Below are positions 17,922 through 25,213 of a stretch of 37,148 nt of DNA, in pieces. The notes under the pieces are model-generated. The model made no database searches, had not been told where the DNA came from, and saw nothing but the letters and a program-made list of their open reading frames with translations. The position numbers and the translations under genes were made by a program. How positions within the stretch are numbered: position 1 is the first letter of the stretch; each line of letters opens with the position of its first letter. This DNA comes from CAYRVX01 sp964642165 (lineage in GTDB: Bacteria; Planctomycetota; Phycisphaerae; SM23-33), in NCBI GenBank assembly GCA_964642165.1, contig CAZXOC010000035.1, forward strand, positions 1-37,148, read 5' to 3'.

Positions 17922-17964
17922 GGCGTCGGTCTCCTGCCTGGTCGGCTGCGATCGGCCGGGCCGG

Positions 17965-19638
17965 TCAGTTCTGACCGGCCTGCCTGCGCATCTCATCGAG
18001 CGCCCGAATGAGCGCCTCGTTGGTGTGGGTCATCAGGAACATGCTGAAGCCCGTCCGGCCCTTTGAGTTCTCCAGCTTGTAGAGGACCTCGTTGACGCCC
18101 TCGCGAAGGGGCACCTTGCGGAAGTCCTGGAGCGTGAACGGCACCCAGGGGCGCGTGATCGGCGGGGCCTGGAATACCCGCTTGCCGTTGATCCAGCAGA
18201 CGCCGTAATCGTCGCTGGCGAACGAGCCCAGCACGGTCTGGTCGCGGTCGGACATGATCCGCGTGTAGAAGTACCATACGCCCAGGCGCTCGTTGTCGGT
18301 CACGTACGGGCGGATGCAGCAGAGGTCGTGGCTGAGATCGACATGCACCTTGTGCGCCTGGCCGCAGTTGACGTCGGGAATGGTCGGCCCGAACCGGCGG
18401 TACTTCCAGCGGATCTTGCGGGGCTTGCCCGTCCCCCGGTCCGTCTTGCCCGTGAAGACCTGCCCGAGATCGACGTGCTGCTCGGGCGGGAACTTGTGCT
18501 CGAGCTGCATCATCCTCCGCTCGTGGCCCGGGTGCTGGAACGGGCCGACGTAGTACCAGCGGTCGACGCACATCCAGTCGATGCGCGTCCGCTTCGGCTG
18601 CCCGTCGGCGTACTTGACGACGTGGCAGGACGACTCGTTGCGGCCGATCCGAACGCCGAAGACCACCTCGGGGTAGATCATCTGCTTCAGGTCCCGCTGC
18701 TCCAGCAGCAGCGGGTTGAGGTAGTCGCCCTCGTACGGCACGGGCGCGGGGACGATGTCCACCGCGTCACCGAAGAGGACCGACGTGGCGGGCAGGGCGT
18801 ACTTGCCCTCGGCCTCGTCCCGCATCAGCCGGGCGGTCTCGAGGATGTCCTGCGTCTCCAGGTAGGCATTGACCAGCATCCGCTTGTAGTCCCTGAATTC
18901 CTGCCCGAGTGACGACCGAACGTGCTTGAGCTGCTCGTGGAAGCGGATGTCCTGGCGCGGCGGGTCGCTGAAGTGGGTCTTCTCGATGGCCTCGCTCAGC
19001 GGGAGGATCGCGAACTCGTCCTCCGCGAGCCGCAGTGCGTGGTAGCGCTCGAAGAGGCGGCGCGCCTCGACCTCGATCACCTGGTGTGCCTGGTACAGGT
19101 CGTACAGCGACAGCTTGGCGGCGGGCGCCGCCTCCGTGACGGTGACCGCGTTGGGGTCGACATCAACGCGAGGCTTGTACCGGATCGACCGGTTGGGCTT
19201 CTCGGGGCTGGGCCACTGGCCGCGCTCGATCATCTCCTTGCGCCGGCGGTCGCCCTTCTGCATGGCCGTCAGCGCTTGCGATCGGATCTCTTCCAGGCGC
19301 CCGCGGATCTCGACCAGTTCGTCGTAGGACTGCGTGAAGTAGTTCCGATAGATCCGCGCCAGGTCGTCGAGCGCCCGCTGCAATTCCCACGGGGGCGCCT
19401 CGAACTCCTCGCGCTCGCCGATGGCGAGGGCCTCGTAGATCGTCCGTTGGGAAACCGCCACCGCCAGCGCCACGTGCACCAGCAGCGCCAGAAGGAAGAA
19501 GACCCGCACTCGCCGGGACCGCACCAGCCGCTTGTAGAGAGCATACCAGTCGCTACGGGCTCGCCCGCCGCCCGCCGGGGCCGGGCCGGACGCCTCGGAC
19601 AAGGTCGACCGGTCGGATGCGTTGTCTTTATCCGCCAT
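17965..19638 (-). CDS. One-pass membrane protein, TonB-like anchor and C-terminal jellyroll
   Basis: 557 residues from ATG 19638, with GGGAGG eight bases upstream. A basic cytoplasmic end (RSRRVR) precedes a single helix at about residues 46-63, VFFLLALLVHVALAVAVS. The helix has ALLVH, recalling the SxxxH motif by which TonB and TolA helices contact ExbB/ExbD or TolQ/TolR; His55 is kept and Ser is Ala. A charged, possibly coiled-coil stretch follows (about 90-150), then a helical middle. From about residue 360 comes a 'GPF' jellyroll (YYVGPFQHPG, GVCWINGKRVFQAP, EGVNEVLYKLEN). It sits between exbB (25 bases) and exbD (43 bases). I infer it is the force-transmitting partner of the motor, in place of TonB; the jellyroll family itself is widespread in Planctomycetota and untested. 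Confidence 0.8.
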   Translation of the reverse strand: MADKDNASDRSTLSEASGPAPAGGGRARSDWYALYKRLVRSRRVRVFFLLALLVHVALAVAVSQRTIYEALAIGEREEFEAPPWELQRALDDLARIYRNYFTQSYDELVEIRGRLEEIRSQALTAMQKGDRRRKEMIERGQWPSPEKPNRSIRYKPRVDVDPNAVTVTEAAPAAKLSLYDLYQAHQVIEVEARRLFERYHALRLAEDEFAILPLSEAIEKTHFSDPPRQDIRFHEQLKHVRSSLGQEFRDYKRMLVNAYLETQDILETARLMRDEAEGKYALPATSVLFGDAVDIVPAPVPYEGDYLNPLLLEQRDLKQMIYPEVVFGVRIGRNESSCHVVKYADGQPKRTRIDWMCVDRWYYVGPFQHPGHERRMMQLEHKFPPEQHVDLGQVFTGKTDRGTGKPRKIRWKYRRFGPTIPDVNCGQAHKVHVDLSHDLCCIRPYVTDNERLGVWYFYTRIMSDRDQTVLGSFASDDYGVCWINGKRVFQAPPITRPWVPFTLQDFRKVPLREGVNEVLYKLENSKGRTGFSMFLMTHTNEALIRALDEMRRQAGQN

Positions 19639-19663
19639 CTCGAACACCTCCCGCCTGGAGGTC

Positions 19664-20407
19664 TTACTCGCCCGGCGCGGCGTCCTTGTCCGGGTTCACG
19701 AACCACTCGATCAGCAACTGCTGCACGGCCATGTCCAGCTCGTCGGTCAGCCGGGCCGTCCGGTCGCCGAACAGCGACGCCAGAGCCAGCGTCGGGATCG
19801 CTACGATCAGCCCGGCCTGCGTGGTGATCAGGGCGACGGAGATGTCCCCGGCGAAGACCGTCGGGTCGCCCGTCTCGCCCAGAAGGCGGAACCGGCTGAA
19901 CGCCCCGATCATGCCCGAGACCGTTCCGGCCAGCCCCAGCAGCGGCGCGACCGTCGCGCTGAGCATCAGCGGGCGGATGCGGCGGTGGTGGATCTGAAGC
20001 TCCGTGCTGATCGCATCCGAGACGATCGCCCGGATGTCGGCCACGGGCACGTTGCGGTTCTCGGCCATCAACTGGACCGCGCGGGCCAGCGGATTGTCCG
20101 TCTTGCGGCAGCGCTCGATCAGCTCGTCGAAGCGGCCCTCCTTCCACGTGGCGCGCACCTGGCTGAGGAACCTCGCCGGCGCGATCCGCGAGCGCCGCAG
20201 CCGCATCAGGCGCTCCAGCGTGAAGGCCACCGTCACCACGCTGCACGCCAGAATGAACCACATGGTGTTGCCGCCGGAACGGAACCAGGTCTGCACCTCC
20301 GTCCAGTACTGCCCCGGACTCAACCCGTAGGCATGCTGGCTGGCAAGGGTGAGGATCAGTAGGAGCATCAAGGCTGACATCCGCCAGAGTGGTTGGTTTC
20401 GCAGCAC
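19664..20407 (-). CDS. exbB: ExbB/TolQ-family proton channel protein
   Basis: 247 residues; the start is GTG 20407 with AAAGGA seven bases upstream. It begins with an extra hydrophobic, leader-like segment (SALMLLLILTLASQHAYG), common in planctomycete ExbB proteins. Three membrane segments follow, near residues 48-66, 148-170 and 188-212. Family motifs are clear: APLLGLAGTVSGMIGAF in the second and ALITTQAGLIVAIPTL in the third. ExbB pentamers form the proton channel around ExbD helices in the inner membrane. First gene of the eight-gene minus-strand cluster; its promoter should lie in 20408-20689. Confidence 0.93.
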   Translation of the reverse strand: MLRNQPLWRMSALMLLLILTLASQHAYGLSPGQYWTEVQTWFRSGGNTMWFILACSVVTVAFTLERLMRLRRSRIAPARFLSQVRATWKEGRFDELIERCRKTDNPLARAVQLMAENRNVPVADIRAIVSDAISTELQIHHRRIRPLMLSATVAPLLGLAGTVSGMIGAFSRFRLLGETGDPTVFAGDISVALITTQAGLIVAIPTLALASLFGDRTARLTDELDMAVQQLLIEWFVNPDKDAAPGE

Positions 20408-20689
20408 CGCACATTCCTTTCACGTAGCCGATCTGTGGCACCCCCCCACGGAGACCGGACCCAAGGCGCCCGGCCGGACCTGCAACGTTAAATCGGGCGC
20501 CACCACGGAGGTTCCGTGAGAACACCTCACTACGGAGCGCGACTGTCGCCTTGCCTGGCGAGGTAGCGAACGCCCAGCCCACGCAGCCCTCGCCAGTGTT
20601 TCAGCAGAAGGCGCCCCCGATGCAGGAGCGCTGCCAAGGGCTTCAGCATGGCCCATAGGGTAGTGTCCGTACGCGGAGAAGACGACACG
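20408..20689. promoter_or_regulatory. Divergent intergenic region with a small palindrome
   Basis: 282 bases between the exbB cluster (-) and the heparinase-like gene (+), so promoters for both should be here. A perfect palindrome CACGGA-GGT-TCCGTG lies at 20504-20518 and could be an operator or hairpin. On the minus strand, 20530-20655 can be read as a short arginine/leucine-rich peptide end (LLKHWRGLRGLGVRYLARQG), which could be a gene remnant but has no recognised family. No confident -35/-10 pair was found. Confidence 0.4.
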
Positions 20690-23272
20690 ATGAATTGCAG
20701 ACTCGTGACAGCATCGCTGACGGCTGCGATCGCCTCAACACTCTGCGCCCAGGGCGCCTCGCCCGAATCCGGCAGCGGCCACAACGGTGAGTACCAACTG
20801 GTGCTGCGCGAGGCACTATTCCAGGGCGCCGAGCCGGGCCCGATTCGCCCGAACCTCGTGCTGGAGTTGGAGAGAGACCACGGCGTGTGGAGGACCGTGA
20901 CGGGCATGTCGCTACGGTACAACCAGGGCGACCACTTCGGGATCGTTGAGGAGGCGGATGAGGGCGGAGCCAACCTGCGGCTGAAGCTTGTGGTGACGAT
21001 CGGCAGCGACCGCTGGGTGGCGGGTGGCATCGCGCGGTATGAAGTGAACGTGAAGCGCGGCCCGGGCGGCGCGCTCGCCGGGACGTACAAGGGCACGTTC
21101 AAGGATCACGAACTCACGGGGCAGATCTTCGGGGAGCACCGCCCGCCTCGCACGGTGCGGCTGAAGGGCTACAAGCCGCTGGATCCTGCCGAGCACCCGC
21201 GCCTGCTGTTCCGCAAGCACCAGTTGCCCACCCTGCGCGAGAAGCTGAAGACCCCGTTGGGGCGGGCCTACCTCGCCGCGGCCGAGGCTTCCGGCGACAT
21301 GGTCAGCCTCGGCGTGCTGTATCAACTCACCGGCGAGGCGGCGTACGCCCGGAAGGCCCGGGAGCTGCTGGAGGCGATGGAGGGCAATTTCGGCCCGGAC
21401 GCCGGGGGCGCCGGTTCGGGGGGGGTGGGGCACAAGTCCGTCAACGCCGCCCTGGCCTACGACCTGTGTTACGACGCCTGGCCCGGGGATTTCCGCGACG
21501 CGATCGCCAAGCGCATGATGCGGTTCGTCGACTTCTTCCAGAAGGTCCTGCCCATCTCTTTCGCGAACTATCACCCGTGCAGCAACTACTACGGACCCGG
21601 GCGCGGATCGATGGCGATCGCCAGCCTGGCGTTTTACGGCGACAAGGGCCCCGAGCCAACCAAGCCCGCCTCGCCCGAAGAGCTGCTCAAGGCGGGGGGC
21701 TTCCAGGCCATGCTGCTCAAGCAGAGCGGCGAGGCCGATGCGATGAAGAAGAAGTACGGCGAGGCCCTCGCCCGCTGGAAGGCCGCCCACCACGCCTGGG
21801 CCGAGAGCGGCGGCGGCAACCGGGCCAAGCTCCACGCCTTCCACACCGGGCGAATGCACATGCTGCGGCACTACCGCCTCGGCGTCGGCGACGGCGGCTT
21901 CCAGGCCGAAACGGGCGGGTACGCGGGCATCGCCGCCCGGTACCCGCACGTCTACGCCAACCTGTACTTCCTCATGTTCGGCAAGGACGTCTCGCCGCAC
22001 GCCGACATCAACCTGCTGATGGTCCGGAAGATGATGCAGCAGGTGTTCCTCGATGAGGGCAGGCAGCGGACTCGCCACCACAAGATCTCCACCAGCGCCG
22101 ACTTCCGCCTGGACTGGATCGCCGTCGGGTTCCCGATCATCCCCGACCGCTACAAGCCCGGCATGCTCTGGGCGTGGAACCACCTCGCCGGCGTGAAGGG
22201 TCCGGAAACGACCGATGCCGTCATCACCAGTCTCGCCAAGGCCTCCGGGTTGGATCTGGCCATGGCCTTCCTGCACTACCCGCTGGACATGAAGCCGTCG
22301 CCCTCGTCCGCGTGCATGCCGCTCACCTGGGAAGCCAGGTCGTTCGGCTTCTACCTCTTCCGCGACGGCTGGAAGGGCAAGGACGACTTCATCGCACAGG
22401 TCTTCCTGAAGGCCCAGCCCGTCGGCGGGTGGAACCATCCCAACGCCGGCACGTTCCGGCTGATGGGCCTTGGCCACTACTGGAACACCGGCTCCGACTC
22501 CCGCAACGGCGTGCGAGAGCAGGAGAACGTGGTCCTGCTGCCCGAGGACAAGGTCCGCAATGACTGCGCCCGCCTGACGCACGTGGAGTTCGGCAAGGAC
22601 GGGTCCGGCGCGGTCACGATGGACATGAACGACCTGTATGGCGGCCGGAAGACCGTCAAGGTCCGCAGCAAGGAGACCACCAAGAAGGTCCCCGGCGGCG
22701 GGACGATCAAGGTCGGCGGCGAGATGGTCGACCGCGAGCTGCCCCTTCGCGACGGCCAGGGCTTCCGGATGGCCGACCGCTGGGCCGACTCGGGCCTGAC
22801 CGGCCTACGGTCGTTCGTGGTGGACTACAGCGGCAAGAGCGGTGCGCCATGCCTTATGGCCGTCCTGGATCGGATCGAGGGAGGAGGGAAGAAGGTCTGG
22901 ATGTGGCAGGTCCCCGCAGCCGAGGGCCGCCGCGGCGAGGCGCCCAAGGTCAGCGTCTCGGGCAACACGTTCACGATCTCCTACAGCGACGCCTTTCTGA
23001 GAGGCACGGTGGTTTCCCCGGCCGCCGCCAAGGTCCAGCACCGAAGCGAGCGCATCGAGATCGGCGAGGCGCGGCACGGCTTCCACGGCGATGTCAGCCG
23101 CATTCTCGTAGATGGCGCCGACCCGAAGGCCGGCGACTTCCTCGTGGTCGTCACCGTCCAGCGTAAGGACGCTCCCACCGTCAAGGCCGTAGACGCGGGA
23201 CTTGGCGCGACGGTCACCGTCGGCGAACAGAAGCTCCGCTTCGACGGCAAGAAGATCGCTGTCGGCCCTTGA
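20690..23272 (+). CDS. Exported heparinase II/III-like polysaccharide lyase
   Basis: 860 residues from ATG 20690, with GGAGAAG eight bases upstream; a start at 20648 would put residues before the signal peptide. Leader MNCRLVTASLTAAIASTLCA. Residues about 30-160 form a beta-rich module (WVAGGIARYEVNV, GALAGTYKGTFKDHELTG). HPRLLFRKHQLPTLREKL at about 168 is the usual entry to the alpha/alpha-toroid of heparinase II/III-like enzymes. WNHPNAGTFRLMGLGHYWNT near residue 581 corresponds to the family's NHxDxGsF region at the start of the beta-sandwich. Known relatives eliminate at uronic-acid linkages in heparin, alginate and similar glycans; the substrate here is open. It is transcribed away from the exbB cluster and converges with the hydrolase gene at 23409. 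Confidence 0.8.
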   Translation: MNCRLVTASLTAAIASTLCAQGASPESGSGHNGEYQLVLREALFQGAEPGPIRPNLVLELERDHGVWRTVTGMSLRYNQGDHFGIVEEADEGGANLRLKLVVTIGSDRWVAGGIARYEVNVKRGPGGALAGTYKGTFKDHELTGQIFGEHRPPRTVRLKGYKPLDPAEHPRLLFRKHQLPTLREKLKTPLGRAYLAAAEASGDMVSLGVLYQLTGEAAYARKARELLEAMEGNFGPDAGGAGSGGVGHKSVNAALAYDLCYDAWPGDFRDAIAKRMMRFVDFFQKVLPISFANYHPCSNYYGPGRGSMAIASLAFYGDKGPEPTKPASPEELLKAGGFQAMLLKQSGEADAMKKKYGEALARWKAAHHAWAESGGGNRAKLHAFHTGRMHMLRHYRLGVGDGGFQAETGGYAGIAARYPHVYANLYFLMFGKDVSPHADINLLMVRKMMQQVFLDEGRQRTRHHKISTSADFRLDWIAVGFPIIPDRYKPGMLWAWNHLAGVKGPETTDAVITSLAKASGLDLAMAFLHYPLDMKPSPSSACMPLTWEARSFGFYLFRDGWKGKDDFIAQVFLKAQPVGGWNHPNAGTFRLMGLGHYWNTGSDSRNGVREQENVVLLPEDKVRNDCARLTHVEFGKDGSGAVTMDMNDLYGGRKTVKVRSKETTKKVPGGGTIKVGGEMVDRELPLRDGQGFRMADRWADSGLTGLRSFVVDYSGKSGAPCLMAVLDRIEGGGKKVWMWQVPAAEGRRGEAPKVSVSGNTFTISYSDAFLRGTVVSPAAAKVQHRSERIEIGEARHGFHGDVSRILVDGADPKAGDFLVVVTVQRKDAPTVKAVDAGLGATVTVGEQKLRFDGKKIAVGP

Positions 23273-23408
23273 TGCAGCCCCATGTCATGGCCGCTTCGCA
23301 TCGGAGATGATGATTCTGCCGGGCCCGGGCTCGCTCCCGGCGCCCGCCCATCTCGCCACGTCCACCAGCCGCGACGCGCCCTTCCCGTCGTCGCCGGCGG
23401 CGCCGGGC

Positions 23409-25184
23409 CTACGGAGCAAAGCGCGGCGCGACGGGTGGCGGGCCGGGGTCAGTGTTCTCCCCGGGCAGGCCGGGCCTCTTCTTGATCTCGGCTTCCTTCC
23501 TGCGCTCTTCCTGCTGCTTCCGCTTCCTGAGTTCCTGGGGGCTGACGGGCCTGGGGGCGGTCAGGTAGAAGCCCGAGCCGACCCAGCGCCCAGTGTACTG
23601 CTTCGGGAGAACCACTTTGGTGAAGCTGCCCTTCCGAATGCCCTGCACGGTGCAGACGCCGTAGTCTCCGTCCTTCAGCCCTTCGTCGACGTCGACGGTG
23701 AGGCTCCCACCGAGGTCGGCGTTGCCGACGACCGTCAGGGCGGCGTTCCGTCCGATGCCCCTTGACGACTTGGGGTGAAGCCGGATGCGGAGCCCTGCCC
23801 CGTCGGCCAGCCGGGCGTGCCACCGAACCTGGAGCTTGCTTCGGCCCAGATCCAAGGAGTACCCCTTGCCGACCACCAGGCCGGTGCAGGTCCGGTTCTC
23901 GGGCACGGTCACAGTCCCGCCCTCACCGTCAAAGACGGCCTGCCTGCCGATGTCCCATGCAACGGCCTTGCCGCCATCCAGCCAGCGCTTGCCCTCCGTG
24001 TCCCAGACGCCGCCTCCGCCCGACCATTCCAGGATCGGCGGCGGGGGCCCATCGACGAAGTCTTTCAGAACCGGCGGCGGGTAGAATCGCTGCTCGGTGG
24101 GGTCCTTGGCCGTCGGGTCCGGGTGCGGCCAGGGGTAGCGCTGGTGGTATTCCCAGATCGCCCTCGCCATCGCCTCGTCCGGCGCCCAGAACGCGAGCTT
24201 CCTGTCGCCCGTGTACTCAGCGTAGGGGGCCGGCTTGTGCCTCGGGCTCTTGATGTCGGCGTCATACAGCCAGCCGCCCCTGGCCGTCATCGGGAGGCAT
24301 CGCACCTCAGTCCTCCCGTCGGGCTCCGACCTGGGGATCCGGGCCGCGGCGAGGCTGTGGATGTACCGGATGAACAACGCCGTCATGTCTTCGTTCCAGC
24401 TGGTGTGCCCGCCGCCGCGATGGACCACCAACGACCAGACGTTGTCCTCGTGCTTCCGTCGCCGGTCCAGCATCTGCATGCGGGTCATCACCCACTGGGT
24501 TTGGTTCCTGCTCTTGCCGTCGTCGCCCGTGGTGGCGTACCGCGAGCGCAGCCCCCGGCCGAGGTCGCCGCCCTCGGGGCCGCAGCTCTCGAACTCCCCG
24601 CTGAAGTGGATCAGAGGCACGCCGCGCAGGGAGCAGCTCATGTCTTCGATCGCATGGTGGAAGTTGCCGCTCTTGATCATCACGACGCCGATGACGCGGT
24701 GCGGCTTCCAGTAGGCGACGTTGCGGCAGAACAGCCCGGCGGCGGAGTGTCCGGCGGTGAGCATCGGCGCGAACTCGACCTCCGGATGGCCGCTCTTTCT
24801 GGCCAGCTCGGTCAGGGCCCGCTGGAGGTACTTGTGCCCGCCTTTGATGATCGACGCGTCGAGGTGGTAGTAGAGGATGCCCATCTTCTCCTTGGCCAGG
24901 GCGGCGCGCACCTGGCGGTCGGTCGCCAGCTTCCTTTCGATCATGACGGCGCCGGGATAGAACAGGCCCCGGACCTTGCCCACGCCTTCCGGCAGCCAGA
25001 GACATGCGGGCGCAGGCGGCCGCGGCTCTCCCCGCTTCGGGGGCACTGGGACTTCGATGATGCAGGTCCAGTCCTCCTCCCGGACCGTCTTATTCTCCCG
25101 AGGCGCGGCATCGACAAGACCGGCCGTAACCGTCGTGACGAGTAGCACAGGCAAGAGCCGTCGACTCCATCTGGTCTTGCACAT
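23409..25184 (-). CDS. Exported alpha/beta hydrolase with PATR-like beta-strand module
   Basis: 591 residues from ATG 25184; GGAG lies nine bases upstream. The leader MCKTRWSRRLLPVLLVTTVT ends near residue 26. The hydrolase part has nucleophile elbow TAGHSAAG with Ser147 and candidate His260 (HRGGGHTSWNED). Residues 385-446 look like an autotransporter-associated beta-strand (PATR) unit: WSGGGGVWDT, then AVFDGEGGTVTVPEN and GLVVGKGYSLDL. In other proteins such units build beta-helices at the cell surface. The C-terminus is a charged tail rich in Lys, Glu and Pro. It is a paralogue of the hydrolase at 12273-14042. It follows the propeller gene by 29 bases, so they form an operon. Esterase activity is likely; the substrate is unknown. 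Confidence 0.75.
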   Translation of the reverse strand: MCKTRWSRRLLPVLLVTTVTAGLVDAAPRENKTVREEDWTCIIEVPVPPKRGEPRPPAPACLWLPEGVGKVRGLFYPGAVMIERKLATDRQVRAALAKEKMGILYYHLDASIIKGGHKYLQRALTELARKSGHPEVEFAPMLTAGHSAAGLFCRNVAYWKPHRVIGVVMIKSGNFHHAIEDMSCSLRGVPLIHFSGEFESCGPEGGDLGRGLRSRYATTGDDGKSRNQTQWVMTRMQMLDRRRKHEDNVWSLVVHRGGGHTSWNEDMTALFIRYIHSLAAARIPRSEPDGRTEVRCLPMTARGGWLYDADIKSPRHKPAPYAEYTGDRKLAFWAPDEAMARAIWEYHQRYPWPHPDPTAKDPTEQRFYPPPVLKDFVDGPPPPILEWSGGGGVWDTEGKRWLDGGKAVAWDIGRQAVFDGEGGTVTVPENRTCTGLVVGKGYSLDLGRSKLQVRWHARLADGAGLRIRLHPKSSRGIGRNAALTVVGNADLGGSLTVDVDEGLKDGDYGVCTVQGIRKGSFTKVVLPKQYTGRWVGSGFYLTAPRPVSPQELRKRKQQEERRKEAEIKKRPGLPGENTDPGPPPVAPRFAP

Positions 25185-25213
25185 TGGACATGTCTCCCTG
25201 CCAGCGTGAAGGG

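Noticed and set aside
20530..20655. Short minus-strand peptide end rich in Arg and Leu
   Set aside because: Possibly a gene remnant, but too short and not recognised, so not listed as a gene.
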